A program made the position numbers and the translations under genes. 64,000 nucleotides of DNA from Alphaproteobacteria bacterium (GTDB lineage: Bacteria; Pseudomonadota; Alphaproteobacteria; Caulobacterales; Parvularculaceae): contig WGLS01000018.1 in NCBI GenBank assembly GCA_016125455.1, positions 1-64,000 on the forward strand, in the 5' to 3' direction. Under the pieces are notes generated by a model. The model ran no database searches and was not told the DNA's origin. It was given only the letters and a program-made list of their open reading frames with translations. Positions within the stretch are counted from its first letter, which is position 1. Each line of letters starts with the position of its first letter. Below are positions 37,177-46,254 of the stretch, piece by piece.

Positions 37177-37205
37177 CTAGCGCCGCTCCGAATGGGTTGC
37201 GGGTG

Positions 37206-39284
37206 TCATGCTTCGAACAAACGCTTGACCTGGAATGCGTAGCGCGATCCGCTGGTTGTGAGGTCATTGACCGCCAACCGAAGCGCCTTTGTCGGTTCGC
37301 GGACGCCGTACGACGGCGAGAACCAGGTGTCGTCGAGGGACACCTGTATCGCCGCATCGTCCCAGGATAGCACCCATGTCTTGCCTTTTGCGCGCAGGTG
37401 GATCTGCTGCTGTCCGCCATCAAGCTGAGGCGTCACGGACGGATGGAAATGGAAACTCCAAACTAGGCTGTGCCGACCTGTTCCTGTCAGCGTATCTAGG
37501 ATTGACAGCGCCCCCGTCGAGCGATTGTGCTCAAAGCGGCGGTGATGAAGCACCGGCTCTTCAAGCTGCGTCTCGTATCCGCGGTGCAAGCCTTCGTAAA
37601 TGACCGTTTCTGCAGCATGCTCAAATCGCAGATGCTCCGGGTTTGCCTTCTCGAACATACGAAACAGCCATTCTGAGTTAAACTCGTTCTGCTCCACGCC
37701 GTCTATCATCACGGTGTTGTGGTAGGCGGTTGATCGATGCAGGTTGCGCCCTTCGAAATCGCTTGTGTAGACCCAACTGCCTGGGTCTACGATCAGGGGC
37801 TGGTATTCATCATGCAGTTCGAACGACAGCTGCTCGTTGTGCTTATGGTTTCCAAACCCGACCGTGCCGACAATCGAATTCGTGACCAGAAGATATCGGC
37901 CATCGCCGGTCCGGCTGACGGCAGCGCCTGCTTGTGGGTAAAGCTTGACGTTGGAGCCGGGCAGTTGACCGCCAGGGGTGAAGCTTGAGATGTCGAACCC
38001 CCACCAAATTGCCTCCCATGCCCCCCAGCCCGGCGAAAGCAGGCGCAAATCATCGTTCGATAATGCGAGCGAAGCAGGCGCGAACAGGTGCCGCGCATCC
38101 TTCCGGTTCCAGTCGCAGTAATCGGTGGCAATCATCAGGCGTCCGTCATCTGCATCGCCAAAAACCGGCATTTCGCCGTTTGGCAAAAGCACGCCGCAGA
38201 GGTAGTCCATCATTTCACCAAGACGCCGCGTAAAATGGCTGCTGAACGGCCGTCCGAGATGTGCCGCCAGACGGTGAGAGCCGAGGAAGAGCTCGATGAC
38301 CAGACGATGATAGGGAACAGACGATTCAAAATCGGCGCCGTCCGGCAATACTTGGACGTCGATTTCCTTCTGCACGCTCTTCGACGAAAACTCGATCCAC
38401 TCCTTGCCCGTTGGTAGGTCTTGGAAAAACGCGCCGATGAAGTGAAGTCCTACGACATTGGACAAGTAGTGATTGGAAGTGGTTTCGTAGGTGTTCTCGA
38501 GATTTGCGCGGATGAAGTGTCCGTGATCGAACAAATGGCTGTACGCATCGAACAATTGCTCTTCCGGCACGTCTTCACAATTGTTTATGAGGTCAAGCGC
38601 AATAGCCCAGTTTGCCGCCCGGATGCCGACATCCATCGTGCAGGTCCAGTTGACGCCGGTGCCCGGCGGGTTCTTTTCGTGAAAATCGCGGATCTCGTCC
38701 AGAATTTCCTGCACAAAGCGGGCTTCGCCGGTTACGCGCCAGGCTTGGGCGAGGGTGAGAAAATGCTGGCAGCGCGCCAGTTCCCAAGGAAATTTCACAT
38801 CGGCGTTGGGGGGGCGATCTCGGAAGAGATCCCATTCCTTGTAGTGGAAACCTTCGGGAAAGGTAACATTGCGAATCGGGTCGTAGGCCCAGTTGATGGG
38901 TTGATAGCCGCCCGATTCTGGAGCCCGGTAGGGGCACCGGGGATGATAGGGGCCTGAGCCCAGAAGATCGAACTGATGTCCAAGCACGGTCTCGGCATCT
39001 CGCTTCACTTTCGCTACGCGCTCAGGATGCGCCGCCATATAGGCGTCCACAGACGAGATCGCGGCTGACGCAAAGGTTCGAGCCTGCGCAACGGCTAGCG
39101 GGTGCCACTGGTCGAATGTGACGCCGGCGCGCTTTAAGTCCGCTGCGAAGCTCGGCTTTTGAATAATGTCACTCTGACGAATGCGCTGGTCGATCCAGGC
39201 CTGAGCGATCTTTGCGCGCATCGGCGCCTTTTTTACATTGAACAGACCCACGGCGCGGCGGGCAATCAGGCGGAGCGACGGCAT
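37206..39284 (-). CDS. Heparinase II/III-like protein (polysaccharide lyase fold)
   Basis: The protein has 692 residues. The N-terminal half is an alpha/alpha toroid with WTCTMDVGIRAANWAIALDL, ENTYETTSNHYLSNVVGL and GADFESSVPYHRLVIELFL (conserved Asn, Tyr and His). The C-terminal half is the beta-sandwich with LVTNSIVGTVGFGNHKHNEQ, DPGSWVYTSDFEGRNLHRS and AYHNTVMIDG. This is the heparinase II/III family, which cleaves uronic-acid polysaccharides by beta-elimination. No signal peptide is evident. Members without signals lie in export loci beside bi-domain oxidoreductases and glycosyltransferases, as here, where their role (editing or epimerising new chains) is not settled. The uronates from WecC make a uronate polymer a plausible substrate. 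Confidence 0.88.
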   Translation of the reverse strand: MPSLRLIARRAVGLFNVKKAPMRAKIAQAWIDQRIRQSDIIQKPSFAADLKRAGVTFDQWHPLAVAQARTFASAAISSVDAYMAAHPERVAKVKRDAETVLGHQFDLLGSGPYHPRCPYRAPESGGYQPINWAYDPIRNVTFPEGFHYKEWDLFRDRPPNADVKFPWELARCQHFLTLAQAWRVTGEARFVQEILDEIRDFHEKNPPGTGVNWTCTMDVGIRAANWAIALDLINNCEDVPEEQLFDAYSHLFDHGHFIRANLENTYETTSNHYLSNVVGLHFIGAFFQDLPTGKEWIEFSSKSVQKEIDVQVLPDGADFESSVPYHRLVIELFLGSHRLAAHLGRPFSSHFTRRLGEMMDYLCGVLLPNGEMPVFGDADDGRLMIATDYCDWNRKDARHLFAPASLALSNDDLRLLSPGWGAWEAIWWGFDISSFTPGGQLPGSNVKLYPQAGAAVSRTGDGRYLLVTNSIVGTVGFGNHKHNEQLSFELHDEYQPLIVDPGSWVYTSDFEGRNLHRSTAYHNTVMIDGVEQNEFNSEWLFRMFEKANPEHLRFEHAAETVIYEGLHRGYETQLEEPVLHHRRFEHNRSTGALSILDTLTGTGRHSLVWSFHFHPSVTPQLDGGQQQIHLRAKGKTWVLSWDDAAIQVSLDDTWFSPSYGVREPTKALRLAVNDLTTSGSRYAFQVKRLFEA

Positions 39285-39320
39285 GCGTTCTTCTCAACTT
39301 CCAAAATCAAAAACTGAATG

Positions 39321-40205
39321 TCAGCCAGGTTTGTGGGCTTTCAAAATGAGATTCCAACCCACAAACCTGCCGGCGAGACTGACCGGAATCCAAGAAAGGA
39401 CTGGAAGTAGTTCGCCCTTGACCATCTGGCGCTGCACGATCGAAATCCGGTTGAAACCGGCGGCTTCAAACATCGCACGCAGTCGCTTGCGCGTGTAGAC
39501 CTTCACGAGTGGGCGCTGCCCCTTTGAGCTTTTCTCGACCGATCCAGACATCACCCAACCCATCGAATGCTGCGCGAGGTGACCCTGTTCGATGCCCAAG
39601 CGGATAACTTGCTCGCGCCAATAATGCCAGGAGTTCTCGGCATACACCATGATGATCACCTTGCCGCCAGGTTTCAGCACGCGGAGCATATCTCGTGCGA
39701 CTCCGATGGTATCCGGCGTATGGTGAATAACGCCGTTGGAATATACGACATCGAAGGTGTTGTCGGAAAACGGAAGTGCCTCGCCATCGCCGTGCACAAA
39801 TTCGCCGCTCAGGCCCCGCAGGCGGAAGTTTCGTTTGGCATGCTCTAAGTGGCCGGCCGACAAATCGAGATCGGTCGTCAGCGCGCCATGCTTTGCAAAC
39901 TGTGACAGATCGGTTCCCATACCGCCGCCAACTTCGAGTACCTTCTTTCCACGATGTTTGGCGAACTCCATAACGGAGGGCATCCACGGGCCGTAGGTTC
40001 CATACCGGTAGCGTTCCGCCTCAAGATACCATTCGAGCGTGCCTTCTTGTGCCTGCTCCACATAGTGCGATCCGCAGGCGTCTTCGTTCCACTGGTCTTG
40101 AACCTGCTCCTTGTAGTGATCATCCGTCATTATACGAGGCTTCGGCGCAGCAGCGGACGTTGCCAACGAGTTCGGTGAATCGGGTTTTGGCTCGGTCAGG
40201 CTCAT
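39321..40205 (-). CDS. Class I SAM-dependent methyltransferase
   Basis: The protein has about 294 residues. The SAM-binding loop is KVLEVGGGMGTDLSQFAKHG, followed by DLDLSAGHLEHAKRNF (acidic ribose contact), GDGEALPFSDNTFDVVYSNG, VIHHTPDT and LKPGGKVIIMVYAENSW. The C-terminal third has PLVKVYTRKRLRAMFEAAGF, a UbiG/COQ5-like ending. The start at 40205 overlaps the glycosyltransferase stop (ATGA). It is likely cytoplasmic and methylates a sugar or lipid-linked glycan of this locus; the acceptor is unknown. Confidence 0.88.
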   Translation of the reverse strand: MSLTEPKPDSPNSLATSAAAPKPRIMTDDHYKEQVQDQWNEDACGSHYVEQAQEGTLEWYLEAERYRYGTYGPWMPSVMEFAKHRGKKVLEVGGGMGTDLSQFAKHGALTTDLDLSAGHLEHAKRNFRLRGLSGEFVHGDGEALPFSDNTFDVVYSNGVIHHTPDTIGVARDMLRVLKPGGKVIIMVYAENSWHYWREQVIRLGIEQGHLAQHSMGWVMSGSVEKSSKGQRPLVKVYTRKRLRAMFEAAGFNRISIVQRQMVKGELLPVLSWIPVSLAGRFVGWNLILKAHKPG

Positions 40206-42004
40206 CGTATCGTCCTGTCCTTGTTGTAGCCGCCAGGTTCGCGTCCGAGTGCAAACGCCCACAGCGCCTGAACGTGCACGTCCCAAGAGTAATAGTCACG
40301 GGCCGCTTTCAGTGCGTTGGCGCCAAGATGCGCCCTCAATCTGGGCTCGTCGACAAGCCAAATCGAGGCAGCGACCAGATCTTCGACGGAAGCGGGCCGG
40401 ATCAGGATGGAGCGGGCATCTGACCTGTACACACTGTCTCGGTCGGACAGCGTCAATGCGGGACGCATGACTTCGCCAAGTTGAACAAGATCCGAGCAAA
40501 CGATTCCAGCGCCGTACGCCATGTACTCGAACAGCTTAGTCGGTGACCCAAAAAAGGGCTTCGAGCCCATGTTTCGCGAATGCGGTGACAGAAACACATC
40601 GCAGGCTGCTAACAAGCGAGCGGCCTCCCGTTGGGGGACCATGCCGGCATCATGCACGCGGTCGGAAATGCCGGTCTCGGCGATCATATCGGTTACGATG
40701 TGTTTGAAATTGCCGCCACCGATCAACAAAAACTTCGCATTGGGCCGCGCTGCCGTGATCTTGGGCATCGCCTCTGCGAGCACTTCGATACCGTGCCAAC
40801 CCCCAAACGTACCGCAGAATCCGAGCACGACATCCTCAGGACCGAATCCGAGTTCTGCGCGTAACGCCATGCGTTCGTCATGCGGCAATGGATGATAAGC
40901 CGACAGGTCTACGCCGTTTGGATTGACGATAATTTTCTCTGCAGGGATTCCCAACGCGACGACTTCATCTTTTACCGGCTGTGATACCACAGAAATGAAA
41001 TCTGCGAGCTGGAAGCCTTCCGTTTCGATTGCCTGCAGGACTTCCGCATTGTTCATTTCGCGACCGCCGAACTCTCTCGACATTGTCAACTCGGAGCCAT
41101 TAAACTCCGCAATGTAAGGAATCCCTAGACGCTTGCAGGCCCTTGCAACGCTAACGTTGCCGAGAACAAGTCGTTCAAACACATAAGCGGGTTTGTAGAG
41201 CGCCAGAAGTCCGTCGATGACGGGTTGATAAGCGGCTCCATTTTCCACCAGTGTGAACTCGTCCGCCAGTTCGGAGCGCGAGGGAACAACGATCTGGTGA
41301 AGGCCGAGATCCTTGAGCAGTGCAAATTCAGATGCAGTAACAGCGATCAGTCCGTCCATAGATGCATCAGCAAGTGCCTTAGCTTGATAGCAGGTGTGCC
41401 CATACGAGCCGCCGCCCTTCAACTTTGCCCAATAGTCCAGGCGCACGTAAAGTCCGCGCCCTCGAGCAACGATCCGGTCGCCCCGGTCTGCTAGGAAATC
41501 GAGCGACTTCGCGGAGCCATCGCTTTGACCTCGTGCAACCCCAGAAGGCGTCTCCTGCTCGAGAGAAGCCCGTGTGACGGTCTCGGGCGGCGGTCTGTAA
41601 GCGCGTATCATCCGGCGGTCCCGGCGTCCTTGCTGCAAGCCCTTGCGCAGCGCGCGCCATCGCCAATAGAGGTTCACCACTTTGCGATGCCGCGCGAAAG
41701 ATTCCAGCTGCTCCTGCGTGACAACTTCCAGGGCGTTTTCGTGGGGCCAGTGGAAATAGGCTCGGCGCCCTGCGTCCAGAGCCATTTGGGCGATTTCCAC
41801 ATCTCGCGGTGCCGGCAAGCCACCGTTCAGCACAAGGATCATGTCGGTGTGCGGCGCGCGATTTCGTACGTAGTCGAATGATACAGGCATCGCACCTTCG
41901 GGCGCCAGCGAAACATAGTGGCGTTCTGAATAGCGATCGAATCCGTCGGCCGGGACCAGGCCGAGCGTGCCGTGTTCAAGAGAGACGTAATCGATTTGTG
42001 CCAT
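40202..42004 (-). CDS. Glycosyltransferase family 4 type with long N-terminal region
   Basis: The protein has 600 residues. The C-terminal GT-B domain has IPYIAEFNGSELTMSREFGG, SQPVKDEVVALGIPAEKI, IVNPNGVDLSAYHPLP, FCGTFGGWHGIEVLAEAM and GSPTKLFEYMAYGAGIVCSD (Glu of the E-x7-E-type motif region). The first 270 residues carry a segment LYVRLDYWAKLKGGGSYGHT that begins the acceptor-binding fold. Family and layout match the protein encoded at 53153-54760, with which it shares an aligned set of motifs. It probably adds one sugar to the repeat unit. It is coupled downstream to the methyltransferase. Confidence 0.88.
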   Translation of the reverse strand: MAQIDYVSLEHGTLGLVPADGFDRYSERHYVSLAPEGAMPVSFDYVRNRAPHTDMILVLNGGLPAPRDVEIAQMALDAGRRAYFHWPHENALEVVTQEQLESFARHRKVVNLYWRWRALRKGLQQGRRDRRMIRAYRPPPETVTRASLEQETPSGVARGQSDGSAKSLDFLADRGDRIVARGRGLYVRLDYWAKLKGGGSYGHTCYQAKALADASMDGLIAVTASEFALLKDLGLHQIVVPSRSELADEFTLVENGAAYQPVIDGLLALYKPAYVFERLVLGNVSVARACKRLGIPYIAEFNGSELTMSREFGGREMNNAEVLQAIETEGFQLADFISVVSQPVKDEVVALGIPAEKIIVNPNGVDLSAYHPLPHDERMALRAELGFGPEDVVLGFCGTFGGWHGIEVLAEAMPKITAARPNAKFLLIGGGNFKHIVTDMIAETGISDRVHDAGMVPQREAARLLAACDVFLSPHSRNMGSKPFFGSPTKLFEYMAYGAGIVCSDLVQLGEVMRPALTLSDRDSVYRSDARSILIRPASVEDLVAASIWLVDEPRLRAHLGANALKAARDYYSWDVHVQALWAFALGREPGGYNKDRTIR

Positions 42005-42031
42005 GAATGTTCTGCTTTGCGCGCCTCAAGC

Positions 42032-44752
42032 CTAGCTCAGCGACCGGCCCTGGAGAAGATCTTCGATGTGTAAGCTCACTGCCGTGGTCTCAAAGATCCG
42101 GCTCGAAGGAATCGGGGCTTCGACCGAGCCACTCTGAATGGCGTCAGCCAAGAGGCTCATTTCGCGCGCATGGCCCTTGTCGGTGTCGCCTTCCCAGATG
42201 ACTTCGCCCGAAGGGAACTCGGTGCACTTTCTGAAATCATCGATCACCCATGCTTTTCCGTCACAGAACACTTCGATGCGTTCTTTCGGCAAGCCGGTTT
42301 TGGGACCGTTGGCCGTATACACAAGGTTGCCGACTGATCCGTCCGCATAACGGATGGAGGCTGAAAAATTGTCGTTCACGAAATAGGCGGTCCCGGCTGT
42401 CCCCATGCCCTGCGCGATCACGGACTTCACCGGCGTACCTGCGATCGAGGAAAAAAAGTCATACATATGGCAGGCTTCGCCGATATTGCGTCCGCCGCCC
42501 TGATCATTCTGGATCCAGCTGTCGGCTGCAATGTAGCCGCCGTTTAGACGATAGTTGATGATTACGGGCGCCGTGCGGCCCGCGAGCCGCGAACGGATGG
42601 CTTCTGCCGCAGGCGAAAAGCCTCGGTTGAAGCCGACCATGAGCAACTTGTCGGGCGCTGCTTCGTGCGCCTCGCGCACCTTGTCTAGACCAGCCCAATC
42701 GAGCGCGATGGGCTTTTCGACGAACACGTGCTTTCCGGCCCTCAAGGCTTTTGCCACCTGATCAGCGTGCTCAAAATGCCGAGTAGCGATGACGACCATC
42801 TCGATCGAGGGATCGGCCAGCACGGCGTCATAGTCCGAAATCAGGCTCTGGACACCGCGCTGGCGTGCAAAATTGCCGCCGCGGACGGGATCACGTGAGC
42901 AGATTGCCCTAAGCTGAAAAACATCTTTGCGCTTGTCCAGTTGCGGAACCAGCATTGATACGCCGAATCCGCCGGCCCCGACGAGACAATATCCAATCTG
43001 GTTACCCCTTGGCTTGCGGGCGCCTCGAATATCAACGCGCGCGCTGTCGCGCTTGTCGACCGAGTCAGCTGCAAGGCTCACCTTAGCTTGAGGCTCGTAA
43101 GCGAGGATCACGCCCAATGGCGGCTTCCGGGCGCGGGCCAGTGCATCATAGGCCTTTGGCGCGTCTTCAACCGGAACGACTTCGTCGATCAGGGCTTCGA
43201 TATCGATCTTTCCCTGCGCGATCAGGTCGAGGTAGGCTGCCATATTCCGGTTCTGGGTCCAGCGAACGTAGGCATACGGATAATCCCGCCCTTCGATTTC
43301 ATATGTCGCGTCGTAGCGACCAGGCCCGTAGGACGTGCTCATCAGCACATCGATTTCCTTCTTGTAGAAATCGGCACGTTCAATGCTCATACCGATGTCG
43401 CCTACGATCACGACCTTGCCGCGCCGCCGTGTCGTCTTCATCGCGTTGTTGATGATGGCGTCTGTCTTTGCCGCAGCAGTAATGATAGTCGCGTCGGCGC
43501 CAAATCCGGAACCGAGATGCAGGGTGAGGCGGGCGGCCTCGTCGGCGTCCGTGACGGCTGCGTCGGCGCCCAGCGCCTTGGCGCGGGCGACTCGCTCTTC
43601 GTCCAGGTCAAGCCCAATCACGACGCAACCAGAGGCTTTCAGTATCTGCACGGTTATCAAGCCGATAAGTCCAAGTCCTACGACGCAGGCTACTTCGCCG
43701 AGACGCAAATCGGCGCGGCGGACGCCCTGCATCGCGATTGCGCCTACGGTGGTGGTCGACGCGAGGTGAGGCGATACACCTGCTGGAACCTTGACACAGA
43801 GATTGCGCTTTACGCTGATGAATTCGGCATGGTTCGCCTGTCCTGCGCCGCCGCAAGCCACAATGTCGCCGACCTGGAAACCGGTTACACCTGCACCGAC
43901 TGCAATGACTTCGCCGCATGCGGAGTAACCGATGTTCCAACCAATTTGCCCCGTTTCGCTCGCCGGAAGCCCGTCGGGCTGTGGCTCCTTGAGTTTGACC
44001 GAGAACTCGGAAAATTCCGCGCTTCCACCGCCATGGCCGCCATTCGCCAGAACGATGAACACAGCATCACTAGCGCCTGCATCGAATTGCAGTTCTTCGT
44101 CAATTTCTCCGGCTTCCAGGGCGATCTGGCCAATCCAGGCAGATTGATCTTGATTCAGCATGCCGAGCGTGAACGGTCCCCCGGTTACCGCACCTTTAAT
44201 GGAAACGATAACCGCTGCGCCTTCGTACAGCGCGGTCGTATCTTGCTCTGCCTGACACGCCGCTCTTTCCGGTCGGCCGTCCTCAAGCTCCCTAATCGCA
44301 ATCCGGCGCGTCATCACTTGGTATCCGGCGGGACTGTCATCACTTTGGAACTTGAAGCCTCCGGCAGGGAGCGGATCGAAGGCTTGCGCGCCTGCTTTGA
44401 GCCAGCCCAGATCCGTCAGCACCGCCACTTTCGGGGCTGTTTTCGGAGGCGCTTTGGCGGCCTCGGTGAGCCGGCGCACGCGCGCTGCAGCGATCTGCTT
44501 CAATCGTTCCGCCGCTTTTCCGGGATTCTGAATGGCTTTGCCAAGATAAAAGCTGGCGCGGTTCGTGAATTCCTTCACTTTTCCGGCTGCGCCGTCTTCT
44601 TCTCTGGATAACGCTGCTTTAAGCCCTGCCAGTTCCGTGCCCGTCGAGATCAAGCTGAATTGGGTTTGTACCAATAGCGCGCCCGAATCGACCGCGGGTC
44701 GAGGCACGCGCGCAAGAAAAGCCCGGTCACCCGTCATCAGCACTTGTTTCAC
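42032..44752 (-). CDS. Bi-domain sugar oxidoreductase (Zn-dehydrogenase plus Gfo/Idh/MocA) with an inserted beta-rich domain
   Basis: The protein has about 906 residues. The N-terminal zinc-type dehydrogenase part has SLISTGTELAGLKAAL, then WNIGYSACGEVIAVGAGVTG and the Rossmann VVGLGLIGLITVQILKASG; the C-terminal Gfo/Idh/MocA part has GAGGFGVSMLVPQ, HVFVEKPIALDW and GGRNIGEACHMYDFF. This two-part family is common in surface polysaccharide loci beside heparinase-like genes and usually measures about 700-740 residues. Here about 150 residues (roughly 108-260) are inserted between RRLTEAAKAPPK and the NIGYSACGE helix. The insert has alternating hydrophobic strands, including VIVSIKGAVTGGPFTLGML. 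The start is GTG at 44752 with AAGGGG upstream. Likely oxidises a sugar nucleotide; substrate unknown. Confidence 0.85.
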   Translation of the reverse strand: MKQVLMTGDRAFLARVPRPAVDSGALLVQTQFSLISTGTELAGLKAALSREEDGAAGKVKEFTNRASFYLGKAIQNPGKAAERLKQIAAARVRRLTEAAKAPPKTAPKVAVLTDLGWLKAGAQAFDPLPAGGFKFQSDDSPAGYQVMTRRIAIRELEDGRPERAACQAEQDTTALYEGAAVIVSIKGAVTGGPFTLGMLNQDQSAWIGQIALEAGEIDEELQFDAGASDAVFIVLANGGHGGGSAEFSEFSVKLKEPQPDGLPASETGQIGWNIGYSACGEVIAVGAGVTGFQVGDIVACGGAGQANHAEFISVKRNLCVKVPAGVSPHLASTTTVGAIAMQGVRRADLRLGEVACVVGLGLIGLITVQILKASGCVVIGLDLDEERVARAKALGADAAVTDADEAARLTLHLGSGFGADATIITAAAKTDAIINNAMKTTRRRGKVVIVGDIGMSIERADFYKKEIDVLMSTSYGPGRYDATYEIEGRDYPYAYVRWTQNRNMAAYLDLIAQGKIDIEALIDEVVPVEDAPKAYDALARARKPPLGVILAYEPQAKVSLAADSVDKRDSARVDIRGARKPRGNQIGYCLVGAGGFGVSMLVPQLDKRKDVFQLRAICSRDPVRGGNFARQRGVQSLISDYDAVLADPSIEMVVIATRHFEHADQVAKALRAGKHVFVEKPIALDWAGLDKVREAHEAAPDKLLMVGFNRGFSPAAEAIRSRLAGRTAPVIINYRLNGGYIAADSWIQNDQGGGRNIGEACHMYDFFSSIAGTPVKSVIAQGMGTAGTAYFVNDNFSASIRYADGSVGNLVYTANGPKTGLPKERIEVFCDGKAWVIDDFRKCTEFPSGEVIWEGDTDKGHAREMSLLADAIQSGSVEAPIPSSRIFETTAVSLHIEDLLQGRSLS

Positions 44753-44846
44753 GATACACCCCTTGGTCTTGCAGTCTCTGACCACCTTATTTGCAGGCGG
44801 CCAGAAAGCGTTTCAATTCAGCGCCTGTTCCGCGCTCGTGTCTGGA

Positions 44847-46157
44847 TCAAGCTGGAATACGTTGAACGTAATCGCCAGCAGAAACCGTCGGTGCGCCGAC
44901 GCTTATAACGGTAACGCCCGCTGCGAGGAACGCGTCCGTATCGACGAGACGGCGACCGTCCACTATCATTCTCGGCAACAACCCGCTGAAACTTGCTGGA
45001 GCGAGATGCTTGTATTGGGTGTGGTCGGTCATAACGAACACGGCCGCAGCGCCCCGGACGGCGTCGATGAGATCGGCGGTCAGATTTGGATCGCGGCCGG
45101 ATTCGATGTGCATACGCGTCACGTGAGGATCATGGGTCGCCCAGGTCAAGCCTGCGTCAGCCAGTGCATCGATCAGTTTTTCGGTCGGCGTGTCACGGGC
45201 ATCGTCGATGTTGCCGCGATAGGCGGCGCCCAGAATGGCTACTTTTTCACCGGCGACCAGGCCCGACGCACCAGCTGCGGCAAGCAGCCGTTCGGGTTGG
45301 CGATCGTTGATCAGGCGCGCCTCATGGATAAGCTTGGTCTCCTCAGGATAGCGTTCTACGAGAAACCACGGATCTACTGGAATGCAATGGCCTCCGACGC
45401 CAGGGCCTGGCGTGTGCACATTCACACGCGGGTGGCGGTTAGCGACTTCGATGACCTTCGACACGTCTATGCCAGAGCGTTCCGCGATATGCGCGAAGCT
45501 GTTGGCGAGCGCAATATTAACATCGCGGTAGGTGTTCTCCATAAGCTTGGAAAACTCCGCCTCAGCCGCCGTTACGGGAAAGGCCTTTCCTGCGCAAAAG
45601 CTCTCATAGAAGCCTTTAGCCCGCAAGGCGGCGCGGGGGGTCAGTCCGCCGACTACGCGATCATTTTTGAGTATTTCATTGATAGTGTTACCCGGGAATA
45701 CGCGCTCCGGGCAGTAACAGATATCCAAGTCAATAGTGGGGTCGAGTCCAACATCTCGCGCCGCGCCGGCGATGATCGACTCCGTGGTTCCGATCGGGCT
45801 GGTCGATTCGAGAATGACCATGTTTCCTGGACGGACATGTTGCATCGCCGCCTGAACCGCCTTTGTAACCATGCTCAGATCGGCCCGCTTGTTAGGCGTG
45901 ATCGGCGTAGGCACACAGATGATAAATATGTCGCCGTTGTCAGGCTTGATTGCAGCGCGAAGGCGTCCCGAAGATAGGGCCCGTTCGACAACCGGGATGA
46001 TCTCCGCTTCGCCCAGCGGACAGCGTCCAGCCTGCAACTCCGAAACCAGCGCTTCGTTCACGTCCACACCGAGAACTTCGTAGCGCTTGTCTGCGATAAG
46101 GGCCGCCGTCGGAAGACCAACATAGCCGAGGCCCACGACAACAACTTTTTCAACCAT
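44847..46157 (-). CDS. wecC: UDP-N-acetyl-D-mannosamine dehydrogenase
   Basis: The protein has 436 residues. It has the NAD motif VGLGYVGLPTAALIAD, the STSPIGTTE segment, CPERVFPGNTINEI, the substrate-binding KLMENTYRDVNIALANSFA and the active-site GPGVGGHCIPVDPWFL (nucleophilic Cys). It oxidises the C6 of UDP-ManNAc twice to UDP-ManNAcA. wecB upstream supplies the substrate, so this pair makes the uronate. A related specificity (UDP-GalNAc or UDP-GlcNAc) cannot be excluded, but neighbouring WecB supports ManNAc. Confidence 0.92.
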   Translation of the reverse strand: MVEKVVVVGLGYVGLPTAALIADKRYEVLGVDVNEALVSELQAGRCPLGEAEIIPVVERALSSGRLRAAIKPDNGDIFIICVPTPITPNKRADLSMVTKAVQAAMQHVRPGNMVILESTSPIGTTESIIAGAARDVGLDPTIDLDICYCPERVFPGNTINEILKNDRVVGGLTPRAALRAKGFYESFCAGKAFPVTAAEAEFSKLMENTYRDVNIALANSFAHIAERSGIDVSKVIEVANRHPRVNVHTPGPGVGGHCIPVDPWFLVERYPEETKLIHEARLINDRQPERLLAAAGASGLVAGEKVAILGAAYRGNIDDARDTPTEKLIDALADAGLTWATHDPHVTRMHIESGRDPNLTADLIDAVRGAAAVFVMTDHTQYKHLAPASFSGLLPRMIVDGRRLVDTDAFLAAGVTVISVGAPTVSAGDYVQRIPA

Positions 46158-46254
46158 TGCTGGTCCCTTTTTTTTAATCCCGCAACCCCTCGCCCTCAGC
46201 CCTAAGGTGCCCTTGGCGGCTTGTCAAAACTTTCGTCCGGTCCGGGCGGGAGGG

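Noticed and set aside
43088-44611. 507-codon plus-strand frame opposite the bi-domain oxidoreductase
   Set aside because: It is a shadow of a gene with clear dehydrogenase motifs; the predicted product has no recognisable motif.
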